Positions 34,301 through 46,300 of a DNA stretch of 64,000 bases are shown here, in pieces. A program made the position numbers and the translations under genes. The DNA is from Oncomelania hupensis. Its lineage: Eukaryota > Mollusca > Gastropoda > Littorinimorpha > Pomatiopsidae. The notes below the pieces were generated by a model, which was given only the letters and a program-made list of their open reading frames with translations, ran no database searches and was not told where the DNA came from. Location: NCBI GenBank assembly GCA_036898135.1, contig CM072516.1, forward strand, positions 23,057,239 through 23,121,238. Direction: 5' to 3'. Position 1 is the first letter of the stretch, and every line of letters starts with the position of its first letter.

Positions 34301-35934
34301 AGTCCGACAGACCATCACACAAGCCATTGGACAACACGCTGACCTGCTCACAGTGGTGAAGAAATGGAAACTCCAATGGTATGGCCACGTCACCAGATCA
34401 TCAGGCCTTGCAAAGACTATTCTGCAAGGCACAGTGCAAGGAGGTAGAAGAAGAGGGAGACCGAAAAAGAGGTGGGAGGACAACATTCGAGAATGGACTG
34501 GTTTGACACTGAGCGAAGCCATCAGGGCTGCTGAGGACAGAGAAAGATGGAGTATGCTGGTTAAACGATCATCTGTGGTGCCCCTACGACCTCCCGGGTT
34601 ACGGGACAGGAAAGGATAGGATATGGAAAATCTGATCATCATAAAATCTGATCATCATTACATTTGAGAAATGAACAATATTGGGTTTGTACCTACCATT
34701 ATTCACCATTATGCCATACTCCTCCAGGAAAAAGTTGATGTTGGTTTCAAACTTTGCTTCTCCTCCTTCCCCCATCATCACCAGTAGACTTCCCCCACCC
34801 TCCAAGTATTTCTTCAGTGACGCAAACTAAAACAAAAGCATATTGACCATGAGATAAGGAACTGAAAATTTTATACAGTTGTTTAAATAATATTCTACCA
34901 AAGATGGTGTAAATGTTGGGAAGTGAGGTTAAAAAATTGAAATTAAAAAATGATTCAGAGTATATTCAAGTAGGAAAAGAAAGGGTACAGACATTTAAAC
35001 AGGATAACACTTCAGCAACACTAATCACATATCAAACGAACCAGACATTTTGTAAGTGTCACTATGAATGTCAGGAGCTCAACTGTTACATTCAAATATA
35101 AAAATATTGTCATTATCTACAAACACCTGTACCTCAGCTGCTGTGAATTTTTCCCTGGAACCTGGAATGACAAAGATCCTGGCTTGTGACAACCGGTCAT
35201 CTGTAATATCTTCCTTGTTCCTGTTTCAATTCAAAAGCAAAGAAACATTAAAAAAAAAATTTAAATTCTACACCAACACACAAACAAAAATTCAAAAACC
35301 TGCATCAGAGGAGGATGGGAGACAGTGCAGGGCAACTGGGGAGGGGATAGGGAGTGAGGGGTGAGGGTAGCTGGGAATGAGGGAGCTTGGGATTGATTTG
35401 AAATAAAAATACCTTTCTAATAATATATTCAATTACCACATTGTGTTGTTTTTCAAATACTGATTAAAGTTTACATCATGACCATAAATTTAAGGAATAC
35501 AAAATAATTTACAAACAAAAATCAGCTTAACTTTAAGTAGTTTGATGATGTTGATATTGATTTATAGGATGCAGAACTCCATGTCACGAAGGGACAAAGT
35601 CAAGCTTAAGGCACGCAACAGTGTCTCAGCCATAGGTATCAGCCATAGGTATTTAACTACAACATTTGAAGTAACATGAAAGATTAAGTCAAAGAAGGAT
35701 TATAAAAGAGCAAAACTGAGGAGCAATCAATGGTGACCCCCCACAAAAATTGAAATGAAAATTAATCCTTTGATTGTGGCTCCTAAATGAGAGGAAACAA
35801 CTTAATTACCCAACCAGCTTCCATGTTGATCGCAAGCGGCGATTGAGGGATTTGAACCCATTGCTGATACTGAACAACTCTCGTTTGGAGGCGCTGAATA
35901 GAATGATATTCTTTCCCGCCTTGTCCCCATCCAT
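26237..35934 (-). CDS. IFT52: Intraflagellar transport protein 52, complete coding set of 12 exons
   Basis: Exons in transcript order (minus strand): 35934-35810, 35220-35133, 34826-34697, 33511-33436, 33144-33079, 30598-30385, 29919-29851, 29509-29355, 28940-28853, 28516-28408, 27916-27771, 26296-26237. All junctions are GT-AG with agreeing phase; total 1326 nt, 441 aa (human 437). Diagnostic stretches: ILFSASKRELF, REKFTAAE, LEEYGIMVNN, YPFGATLNVMKPA, GSTHMFSDQYLDKEENSKI, DAEDPE, CLQESDDIPRD, HEPLTLITPQFETPLP, and LGVTHNLPQDSRTAKHILEH. The N-terminal two thirds form the GIFT-like domain; the C-terminus binds IFT46. IFT52 is a core IFT-B subunit needed to build cilia. The first exon listed begins two bases before the ATG at an acceptor, so a non-coding exon lies upstream, probably ending near 36472 (CACAG|GTTTGT). 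The last exon is Gly/Asp-rich and lineage-specific. Confidence 0.96.
27290..27460. repeat. Probable interspersed repeat in IFT52 last intron
   Basis: A compact segment around CCTGACCGACCCTAATTTTT and GGCCCAACCCTAAAC, with poly-T/A runs and a GACGATTTACCGGCCCG end, has the look of a short interspersed repeat. It has no second copy in this window, so the call is weak. Confidence 0.3.
28111..28326 (+). repeat. 216-bp poly-G tract in IFT52 intron 10
   Basis: Almost pure G on the plus strand, interrupted only by scattered T, A and one C. It lies between the exon at 28516-28408 and that at 27916-27771. IFT52 is transcribed from the minus strand, so its pre-mRNA carries poly-C and the template strand is the G-rich one. 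Reading frames through it are Gly/Trp/Val or Pro runs and are not genes. The precise length is uncertain because such tracts assemble poorly. Confidence 0.9.
29495..29587. repeat. 45-bp tandem duplication covering an IFT52 splice acceptor
   Basis: Two copies with a period of exactly 45 bp and no mismatch that I can see. Each copy contains, on the minus strand, CCATTTAG|ATCTCTGACTAC, the acceptor and first codons of IFT52 exon 8. The real exon joins the copy at 29509. Use of the other copy would add 45 in-frame nucleotides, including a TAG stop. Confidence 0.9.
30935..31562 (-). mobile_element. Solo LTR (628 bp) with TAATC target duplication, IFT52 intron 5
   Basis: It starts (plus strand) TGTTACACTCC and ends CAACGTAACA, the reverse of the 525-1152 LTR and of equal length. 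TAATC flanks it directly on both sides (30930-30934 and 31563-31567), a perfect 5-bp target duplication. No internal sequence is present, so it arose by LTR-LTR recombination. It is in the same orientation as IFT52, placing the LTR polyadenylation hexamer in sense within the intron. Confidence 0.92.
31640..32625 (-). mobile_element. Repeat rich in TCAAGGTCA sites, long copy, IFT52 intron 5
   Basis: It contains repeated GACCTTGACC / GGTCAAGGTC words (near 31745, 31870, 32005, 32095, 32145 and 32310) and ends near 32595-32625 with ACTCACGTTGCTATGCATGTGAGTC, a partly palindromic end shared with the copy at 21229. No protein frame. Boundaries on the left are approximate. Confidence 0.65.
33752..34622 (+). 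pseudogene. LINE family B copy, 5'-truncated, 14-bp target duplication, IFT52 intron 3
   Basis: ATGGAAAATCTGAT occurs on both sides (33738-33751 and 34623-34636). The insert carries the end of the RT palm (LRFVDDIDGL in one frame, where FADD is expected) and, in frame 33906-34619, the C-terminal part: EKTKMM, YLGAIVSDNGSR, LLRSLVISIFLYA, GHVTRSSGLAKTILQG, GGRRRGRPKKRWEDN. It ends GGACAGGAAAGGATAGGAT. The palm and C-terminal part are broken by a stop near 33901. It is antisense to IFT52. Related to I/Nimb-like elements in style, but the clade is not certain. Confidence 0.9.
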
Positions 35935-35935
35935 A

Positions 35936-36720
35936 TCTGTAAATTAAAAACATTATTTCCCAAAATGTTAGCGATTACAAAAATATTTCCATTATTAGTA
36001 TTTACAATAATTTACCAAAAAATGCATGGAACATTAAAAAGAACTGGCACATTACAGTTGAATTTTATTTCTAATCACAATAATTAAAATCATAATAATT
36101 AAAATCATGGCAATTTGAATTGGCAATTAAAAAAATCAAACTTTACGTACAATACTTCAACATTTATACAACTCTATAAGTTTAACAGATCAATAATCCA
36201 TAACAACTTTTGATATTTATACAAAATGAGACTACTTATTTGATTTAGGTTAACTAATAACATGTCAAATACACCTAAAATATGTTACAAAATAACAGCA
36301 ATACAAAAGGTTTTCACCCAAAAAGTGTAGATGTACGCGCATCTGAACACACCAAAACAATTAATTCCAACAAATTAATCTAAAATTCTAATTCACGAGG
36401 AACATATTGAAATATTAAACTACGCAAAGAAATTACAGGTGGAAAGGTAGAATTTGTAATTTCCCTACAAACCTGTGATTTTGTGGAAAATCGTCTCTGC
36501 AAGGCTTCGTTGGTTACCGGGAGAAGAAAACTATTTGGCAAAGTCTGCTGGGTAAAAATCTAAGGTGAGTTTCACAGAATACAGGAAAATCCAAATCCAA
36601 ATTGTTCGATATGGAGATTTCCTGAATAAAGCGGAAATAACCTTTACCCCGCGCGAAAGGTATGAAGTTGTCTGCAAAGTATCACGGAAGCTTTTAATTG
36701 TGTGAAGCTAAGTTGTCTGA
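35936..36720 (-). promoter_or_regulatory. IFT52 5' UTR intron, probable 5' UTR exon and promoter region
   Basis: An acceptor two bases before the ATG shows that a 5' UTR exon exists upstream. On the minus strand, CACAG|GTTTGTAG at about 36472 is a plausible donor, giving a UTR exon to its right and a promoter near 36500-36720. No motif was decisive. The stretch holds no transposon that I recognise. Confidence 0.4.
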
Positions 36721-38382
<1,662 letters not shown>

Positions 38383-38395
38383 CACATGACTTTAT

Positions 38396-38606
38396 TTGAA
38401 ATTTGAAATTTTGATATTGACTGCGTCCTGTACCATTATTGAAGGGAGGGAGGAAACCGGAGTGCCCGGAGAAAACCCTCGGTGACCTCAATAGTCTCGT
38501 ACCTAAGTCACATACGTTCGCCCCTTGCGGGAATCGAACCCGCGACCTTCGGCATAGGAAACCGGCGACTTATCCACTGCGCCATGAGGCCACCCCGACT
38601 TGAGGC
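38396..38606 (-). mobile_element. tRNA-derived SINE with 13-bp target duplication
   Basis: CACATGACTTTAT flanks the element at 38383-38395 and 38607-38619. On the minus strand a tRNA-like head has A box TGGCGCAGTGGATAAG and B box GGTTCGATTCC in a paired GCGGG...CCCGC T arm; the anticodon arm is not well paired, so it is not a working tRNA. The body has GGGTTTTCTCCGGGCACTCC and the 3' end is (ATTTCAA)n. That tail matches the tail of the LINE at 54853-59150. Confidence 0.88.
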
Positions 38607-39124
38607 CACATGACTTTATCCATGCTTACTTGCGCTATACAAGGCTCCATCATTTCCATCATCACCACACAAACATGCGACAGCGACTGTCAGTATATCA
38701 TTAAATTACAACATAAGATGTTAAACATTATTGCTTATAACATTAGCTGAATTGTGTAATGGTATTGATGACTTTACTCCACAAAGATGAGTCATGAACT
38801 ATATCTGAAGTAAATATTTCCTGTAATTAAACTGCCGGGATCTTTTGAGGATTGGTTCTGCTTAGCCAAATTATGACTTGTTTTAATTACTGTATTGATA
38901 AATACATGTACGGTTCTATGTAATCATGTACAATGCCAAAGAGTCTAGGGTGTTAAAATGAAGGAAAGCATACAAAAGGTAGCTTAATTAAGGATGAACT
39001 TTTAACAATTTCAATGAGTAGACAAACAGGTTTTGAAGAGTGAATTGGTAATAATAATGATTGTAGTGATGTGATATGCAAAGTACAATCTATTAGATAG
39101 GACGTGTTGCACTATAATGATTGT

Positions 39125-39206
39125 ATACACTAGTTACCCCCATTGGGATGCCGGGGTTTTCTGTATAAATAGTTTCCGTACTTTGAGGAAATTTAGTGCT
39201 TTAAAT
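39125..39206 (+). repeat. Repeat family A, 5' end only
   Basis: GGATGCCGGGGTTTTCTGTA, TAAATAG and GAGGAAATTTAGTGCTTTAA match the start of the 22660 copy. It then breaks into an ATA microsatellite at 39206-39232. Confidence 0.75.
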
Positions 39207-39304
39207 AATAATAATAATAATAATAATAATACCAATAACTATTATTATTATTGTTTTTTTTTTAAATTATTTTTATTATTTTATTTTATTTTTTTAAATG
39301 TATT

Positions 39305-39795
39305 ATTCCTATCCTATCGTATTCTGTCCTATCCCGTAACTCTGAGGTCGTTGGGGCACCACAGACGATCGCTTAACCAGCATACTCCATCTTTCTCTGT
39401 CCTTAGCAACTCTGATGGTTTCACTCAATGTCAAGCCAGTCCATTCTCGAATGTTTTCCTCCCACCTCTTTTTCTGTCTCCCTCTTCTTCTACCTCCTTG
39501 CACTGTGCCTTGCAGGATGGCCATACCATCGGAGTTTCCGTTTACATCACCACTGTGAGCAGGTCATCGTGTTGTCCAACAGCTTGTGTGATGGTCTGTC
39601 TGACTTCGTCGTTGGTGATGTGCTGAATATAGAAAATGCCCAGAAGTCATCTGTAGCACCTCATCTCCATGCTTTGTATTCTTCGTTGTATTTCTGCTGT
39701 GAGAGTCCATTTTTGCAAGCGTATAGGAATATGGAGATGACAAGGGAGTGCAGCAGCCTTACCTTGAAATGTAGACTGATGGTCTTGCTATTACA
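39305..39795 (-). pseudogene. LINE family B copy, 3' part
   Basis: The minus strand matches the C-terminal end of the 33752 copy (GTVQGGRRRGRQKKRWEENI, then WTGLTLSETIRVAKDRERW) and its 3' end (ATAGGAT repeats at 39308-39335). There are frameshifts; the copy is 5'-truncated near 39795. Confidence 0.8.
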
Positions 39796-40075
39796 ATTAT
39801 TTATTACTATTATTATTATTATTAATATTACACTATGTAACAAATTTTCACTTTTGTTCTGTTCCTGGGTTGAAAGTGTGTTTTCCTATCCCGTTAGGTC
39901 TAGAACAGAAAGGAAATCGCTGTTATTCCAGAAAAACTTTGCTTCTGTGCCCGGGACAATGAAATTTGGAAAATCGCGTGTGTTCGAGAAAATTATCGAT
40001 TTGCTTTCAATGCCGAGCTTCCTCCCTGAACTGCTAGAGTTGTCCACATGTTTCTACAATTCTCCTGAACACTCT

Positions 40076-40145
40076 AGAACGTTCAAGAAACTTCCAGAAC
40101 TTTCGAGAAACTCTCAGAACTTTCTAGAACGTTCTTGAACGTTCC
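40076..40145 (+). promoter_or_regulatory. Array of 14 consecutive heat-shock-element pentamers
   Basis: Read in steps of five from 40076, the sequence alternates nGAAn and nTTCn without a gap: agaac gttca agaaa cttcc, then agaac tttcg agaaa ctctc, then agaac tttct agaac gttct, then tgaac gttcc. Thirteen of 14 units fit; the eighth (ctctc) is off by one base. Three such units suffice for an HSF trimer site, so this could seat four or more trimers. Confidence 0.9.
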
Positions 40146-40162
40146 AAAAGTAGCTGTACAAG

Positions 40163-40169
40163 TATAAAA
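40163..40169 (+). promoter_or_regulatory. TATA box downstream of the heat-shock-element array
   Basis: TATAAAA begins 18 bp after the last heat-shock pentamer, on the plus strand. A start site near 40190-40195 is expected from the usual spacing. Array plus TATA is the layout of hsp-type promoters. Confidence 0.7.
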
Positions 40170-40357
40170 GCACACGACCACTGTGTCCTTGAGTGTCTGG
40201 CCCTGGAGCCTGACTTCTCCGCGGTTAGGATTGCCTGCCGCGACGTGCATCTGGACTCCATGGCCGATCTGGTAGCCTACTCCTTGTCGACGAACTTTGG
40301 ACTGCTGTTCATGACCGCGGTGTGCACCTACCGCTCACGAGTGTCTGTACACCTTTA
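40170..40357 (+). other. Short coding-like frame behind the heat-shock promoter
   Basis: One frame stays open from about 40173 to a TAG at 40355 and reads like protein: DHCVLECLALEPDFS, RIACRDVHLDSMADLV, then LLFMTAVCTYRSRV. The only ATG with a useful distance is at 40260, giving 32 codons. It may be the last exon or end of a longer, lost transposon protein. I do not recognise it. Confidence 0.4.
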
Positions 40358-40359
40358 GA

Positions 40360-41060
40360 CCCAACCGCCTGGCCGGTTCTCTCCCCGGAACTCGTCTTGG
40401 GTTCCTTTGTCTTACAACTACTAATGATGACTATCCCCACTCAGTTACCTGTTTGTAACCTATTACCCCACCTGGCCCATGGGCCTTGGGTTCGACTCTA
40501 CCTTCTTGGGTCCTGGGTATGCTCTACTTAAGTGACATGTTCCCACTCAGCTACTACTACACGGATTGTACCCTCAGCTGACCCATTGGGTCCTGGGTAT
40601 TACTACCACGTACTGACTTATATCGCTCAGCTACCTTGCTCTCATACCACATGGCTCATACCTCCAGTCGACCCCATGGGTTCTGGGTATCCGTTTCCAT
40701 GACTGACCACTCCCCTCACATGACTCATACCTTCAGTTGATCCTTTTGTCCTGGGTATTAGATACCACTACTGACATTTCTCACCACATGACTTATACCT
40801 CAGTTGATCCCTTGGATCCTGGGTATTCGTTTTCATGATTGACATCCCATACCACATGGCTCATACCTTCAGTCGACCCCACGGGGCCTAGGTATCCGTT
40901 TCCATGACTGACCATCCCCTCCACATGACCCATACCTTCAGTCGACCCCACGGGGCCTGGGTATCCGTTTCCATGATTGACCATCCCCTCCACATGACTC
41001 ATACCTTCAGTTGACCCCTGTGTCCTGGGTATCCGTTTTCATGAATCACTTTCCCTATCT
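40360..41060. repeat. 69-bp minisatellite inside the CACTA-like element
   Basis: CATACCTTCAGTCGACCCCA recurs with a period of 69 bp at about 40862, 40931 and 41000, with older, more diverged units back to about 40440. Because 69 is a multiple of three, the minus strand stays open over the three newest units as a 23-residue repeat with HGNGYPGPVGSTEG. No start or downstream gene supports real translation. Confidence 0.85.
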
Positions 41061-41814
41061 CACTGTACCATTTTTTCCCCTCCTTGTTTTATGGGTCCAT
41101 TCTTGATTGTTTATAGCTTTTACCCGGCCCTCCTCGACTTTTAATGTGGTCCTGAAGGATTTTTATCTACTTAGGTACGTTCCCCTCCCCCCGCCCTCCT
41201 GGTCACTGCTAGGCCCTCCACCCTTCCCCCTCTGTGCTTGCCCTCCCTTGGCCTTGGCGGCCTCCCTGGCACCCCGGTCCTACCCCTGCCGCCGTTCGTT
41301 CGTACTCCTTCCCCTCATGCCTGCCATTGATCCATCTCCGTCTTTTTCCGGACGTCGTAGCAGCGTCCCGCACTCCCTCTTCATATGACCTCTTACTGCA
41401 GCACGACCTCTTATATCAATGGACATCATAATACCAAAGTCTCCTATACGCATACTGTGTTGGGGACTATAACTGTATAAACTGAACTGAGAGAGTGATT
41501 CACAGTACAATCGTAAATCTAGAAAATCTACACATTTCTGAACCTTGTTGAGTGGTTTCCGACTGTGTTTGTCTATTCCTTGTGCAATTTTTGTTTTTAC
41601 CTGATCATAATGACGAAAAATAAAAAAAATCGTTCTATTTTCACAAAAACTAGTTTTCTTCGTGCTGTTGTCGTGTAAGCAAAGTTTGTGCTTAATGAAG
41701 TCATTTTTTCACGTACTTTAGACATAAGCAATTGAAATATAACACTTAGAAGCCAGGAACAAAAATTGTGTTACATAGTGTTATTGATATTATTATTACT
41801 ATTATTATTATTAT

Positions 41815-42225
41815 GATGACGAATATTTATGTGCCTTATCTGGACTTAGCTCTAGTCGCTTACATGAGTACAGAACAACTATAACTATAAAATAAAATGA
41901 GGAAAACTCGTTAACTTGTAACAGTAACCTTATATATAAAAACTAATGACTTTTAACACATACACTCATACGCACACTTAATCATTCGCACATACACACA
42001 CGCGAGCAATGACTTTTTTAGATCTGTTTCATCGATTTTAATCAGTGGAAGGATAATAATTAGTCTTAAGAGAGGACGTAAATGTTTGAACTGAAGATTT
42101 ATTTCGAAGAGAAACAGGCAGTTTGTTCCAAACACTAGGGCCCTGATAAGAGGAAGCACATTCACCATATGATTTTGTATGCACAGGAACTGCAAACAAA
42201 CACATTTCCACTGTTTCTGTCATTC
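41815..42225 (-). pseudogene. LINE 3' fragment
   Basis: The minus strand encodes the RT C-terminal end [20 protein letters not shown] followed by FTSSLKT, then a 3' UTR that matches 8160-8530. The rest of the element is missing. Confidence 0.75.
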
Positions 42226-42239
42226 TCTGTTAACTTTTC

Positions 42240-42690
42240 TCGTTCCTAATCTAAAATCTTCTGTTTTTTTCATTAGACCAGTCACCTAGACTACCTTTTT
42301 TCTTGAAAATTCTCCCAAAACTCATCATCTGTGTATGGGGTCTGTTGGGTCAGCTTGGGGATATTGGACTCTTTCTGCTAATGTCACTAGGGCTTTCTAT
42401 GGTATTATTATTTAGCAATGTAGGCATTTTATATGTGTGTGTTTTGTTAATATTTTAGAATGATGTTTAAATTCTATTTTGTTTTTGTAAATGGGAATTC
42501 GATAAATTAGAGTATAGCCTCAGCTGTCCCTGCGTGGGATGCCTTTTTATGTAAAGTGACCTGCCGGCCTTCAGTGTTACCATTAGGGTTGTTTCAGCAG
42601 ATTTTTTTTATATGGATTGGGATGTGTGAGGGGAGAGGTGAGAGAGAGGGGGGAGGGGAAGGGGTGATTCCACTTTCAACCAAGTTGTGG
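42240..42690 (+). repeat. Repeat family A, 5'-truncated copy
   Basis: It matches the 22660 copy from the CTAGACTACCTTTTTTCTTG part through TATTGGACTCTTTCTGC, TTCGATAAATTAGAGTATAG and TTTCAGCAGAT, then diverges. Confidence 0.75.
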
Positions 42691-42699
42691 TCTGTGATG

Positions 42700-43300
42700 G
42701 ATCCCACTTGCTATGTTCAGACACATCAGTAGGACTTTTGTTGCAGTGTTTTCTAGTAGCTCTGTCACTGTTATCCTCACACTATAGCTGTGAGAAGCAA
42801 TTACCAACTGACAGTGTACACATTATCTCTGACCTTTTGAATTAGTAGTAGCCTGGGGGACCTAGAAAAAAATATGCTATGACCCTAAACAAATTGTTAT
42901 AGAAAAGATTTTCACTGCATTATGACGGCACGATCAGTCGCTACTTCCCATAAAAAATCGGACACAGTTGGTGTGCGGCATACTTTTTAGCGGCTATTTA
43001 AAGGTCACGGTCAAGGTCACAGTCCATAAAAATCGTTAGAACCCTATCAAGTAGCACCTTGTTTGAAAGGTAATAAAAATTCATTGTCGAAAACGTTATA
43101 ATAATTAACGATACTGTTAACTGGTTAAAGTTAATGCTGTAGAAAGGTTATGTAAATGCCCTATGAGACAACAGATAAAATAATAAACAATGAACAATAT
43201 GAACATATTAATTACACTGCAAACCATTATACTATGTAGTCAGTTTCTTTAACTTAATATGATAACGCAAAACCATACTGAACATTTGTGCTCCAATCCT
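42700..43300. other. Downstream flank of the 1512-aa gene, nothing recognised
   Basis: No coding frame or known repeat. It probably includes the 3' UTR of the minus-strand gene. One GGTCACGGTCAAGGTCACAG word at about 43003 recalls the AGGTCA-rich repeat family but is isolated. Confidence 0.4.
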
Positions 43301-43301
43301 G

Positions 43302-46300
43302 CTACACTTCATCGGGATGGGGTGGGGGAGTGTTGCAGCAGCTAAGACCCCGGCACTCCTTGCAGGCAGGAGAACAAAGAAGCCCGTACCTCCTGCATGA
43401 ACAGCGGGATTGGGCATCACAATTTCCCGAGCATGAGCATCGGATTATCTTCAGCAGCTTTGGTGGAGCAGCAGGAAGCAGGGTTGTCACTGGCAGTAGC
43501 ATGCTGCCCTCCAGCTTCCACCCACACGTTGTTGGGCATGCGTCCTGCTGCTTGCCCATCCACTCTTGTACTTGCCAGTAGACGCGATGACTGTGAAATC
43601 GTGCAGCCGCAGACGTTGGGGGCAGCGTATTCACCTGAACAAAGGTTGTTCCAAAGGCCACTTTCCTACAGAAGGTGCGATACCTCAGTTCGTCTATTCT
43701 ATCATGTTCTTTGCCACCATATAGGAGTACAAGGGCTGTCTCTCCTGCTGCTTCTACTTCTGTCACTGACAGAAAAGTTTTGGCAGCCTTTTGAAAGCAG
43801 ATGCTGGACCTCAGTTTTGTGAGAGCTACAGCCTTGCCAATGCCAAAGGGCCTGGACGTGGTGTCACAACCTGTAAGGGCATGCAGAACTAACAGGAGAT
43901 GACGTAGCGGGAACCCAATGACATCAACAAGTCGTTTTATGTCCCACACTTTCTTCTTTTTCTGTTGTTTGTCTGAATAGAAGTAGACATCATGGTCTTC
44001 GGCACACAGGTAATATATCAACAACACCAAAAGGTCCGTGTCTTCACCTACCACAGCCGCGCTCTTGTGTTTAGCTGCCTGTTGAGCTGCCAGGACAATC
44101 TGCAAGTCAGCGTCTGACTTCGCTTGTATGACTGTGCATGTCCGCTCCAAGCATGAACCAAGGAGAGAAATGAATCTCTGCTTGTTCTCCTTGTGTGCAA
44201 GAAATACTTCCTTAGTAGACAGCAGGGCCATGTCAGGAGTAAAATGAACCGGTACTCCTTTCATTCCTTTTGTGCGTCTTATATGGGTCATATCCTTGGT
44301 TGAGGGTCCAGACCCATATCCATCAAAGACTACCACGGCATGGGGATATTGGCTATTTACATAACTGACGTAAAAGTCAACAATGCTTTGGAATGTGGAG
44401 CCCCGCTTCCAGGGTGCTTGTACTCGTTGTAGTAAGGAACCTCCGTCCACAATATACTGGAGGTCACGGGATAGAGAACACATGGGAGGTTCAGACACCA
44501 TCTTCCACAGCTCATCGGCCAGTGATGCCTTGTTTGGTAGTCTCATTATTTCTGGAGATTCAAACAAAGATGATGGATAACTGCATAGCTCGTATTTGAA
44601 TATTTCTTGTTCTTCTCCGCTCATTTGACCTTGTGCTGCAGTAATAAACCGTTGAAATAGCAGCTGTGCGTCGATGTTGATGGGTGCTGCGACCCCTTTA
44701 TTCGACTGCCTGGTGGCCAGAGTCCTGACTTGTTCTTTCCTTGTAAATTTAAGCTCACCAGCATTCTGTCCCTCTAATGACCGGAATATCTGTTCTCCAA
44801 TCTTTTTTGCCTCATGGGCGTTAACAGTGAGGTCAGCAGTCACTCCTGTGGCAATGTTTCTGAGCGTAGGGTCTTCCGAAAATGGGCTCCTTTCTTGAAG
44901 ATAGGCGCCTATCTTGACCATATCCTCCATATCTTTCTGAACTCTTGCTTCTCCAAGTTCTGCATGTTCATCACTCGTTGCTCGCCGAGTACCAGTCAAT
45001 TCCTGCATGGCATGGTTAATACCGGCACATGCAGGCAGCGACAGCACCCATTTTGCTCGCTGAGCCTCTGTGATACCTCGGGTTCTCGTAAGACCACCTG
45101 TGGTCTTCGCACTGCGCATTAGGGTCTGTTCAATAACAAGATCGGAGGATAATCCAGCCCAATACCTGTCAGACCTCCGAATAACATGGTGACCATCCAT
45201 GAAGCTTTTAAAAACGTTGGGGTTCACTTTGTCCACCTTATTCATCATCTGTAGGTACAGGTAGACTGATTTGGCATAGAGGTTGTGCCCAGTAGCTGCT
45301 AAGTACGGCAACATCTCATGCATGGTTGACAAGTGTAGCAGCCAGTTGCCAGTTCTCTCAGCCTTGAGAAATCGCTTCAGAATGTCAACTGTTGTCATAT
45401 ACTGCAGCCACAGCTGGCATGTTTTGCTGGTTAGACCAAGTGACATTTTCTGTTCGTGAATCCGTTTGCTCATACGTTCCAAGCAAGGGCTGTCTTTCAG
45501 GTTCTCTGCTGTTATCTCGCCTTTGAGCAGTTTGGCATGAGTGTGAACAACAGCATTCATGTCTTCAAAGTCGTTTACCGCCTCTCCCAACACTTCTGGC
45601 ATATGAGACTGGACAGGTTCCCAAGATACATCACAACGCCCATCTATGTCACTGCTTGATGCTCCATCAATAAGTACAACAGAGGCATCAGTGTCCTGAG
45701 CATCGTTGCTGTCGCTGGGTTTTGGTAATTTTGGAAGAGGGATTTGCAGAAGGTCTGCAATAAGAAGGGCATGCAGGGCTGTGTCTATCATGATGTGTGC
45801 ACGCACTGCACGCTCCACTGCATCACCATTTAAAATTGCTGACACTGAATTTGGGGCGTACACAAGAGACATGACTTCCTGTAAGCCAGAATCTGCCATA
45901 AGGTGGCCAATGCAAGCCAGAAAACTTTTCTCCAGATGGAAGGGTCCAAGTCGCAAGATGATTGACCTAAGATGACTTTCTTCCGGTTCACTTTGTATAA
46001 TGTCAAGAGCCTTCCACCAGAGAGGCTGGTCAAATGTCAGAACTGCAGTTTTGTTGTTTCTTTTTGCTTCAGAACAAATATAGTGCAGAGTGGAGAGTAT
46101 GCATGTTCTGTCTGTGGGGTTAAGGTCGATCATGGGTAAAAACAGAACAGAGGACTGCCCAGGAAAAGCACCTTGGTGTACAGCCTGCATTACTCCAGAC
46201 CAAGAAGGTCTGTCTGGCTTAAGCAGCCAGCAGGACTTCCAGAGTAACTCAACTTCCATTGTTGGATCCTGCACAATTTGTGTTTCAAGTCTTTCCAGCT

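Larger units (their letters stand above)
39831..41780. mobile_element. 1950-bp CACTA-like inverted-repeat element with heat-shock promoter
   Basis: Left end CACTATGTAACAAATTTT, right end (reverse complement) CACTATGTAACACAATTTT; similarity runs on through GTTCCTGG and an AAGTGT segment for ~50 bp, with a 13-bp gap. TTA flanks both sides (39828-39830 and 41781-41783). CACTA ends and a 3-bp duplication fit the CMC/En-Spm group, but the flanks are TTA microsatellite, so the duplication is weak evidence. Inside are a heat-shock-element array, a TATA box, a short coding-like frame and a 69-bp minisatellite. No transposase was found. Confidence 0.65.

Noticed and set aside
38519..38593. tRNA gene
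   Set aside because: A and B boxes are good but the anticodon arm does not pair, and the sequence is the head of a SINE with its own target duplication.
40793..41002. 69-codon minus-strand frame of three 23-residue repeats
   Set aside because: It is explained by the 69-bp minisatellite; no start context, splice site or neighbour exon supports a gene.
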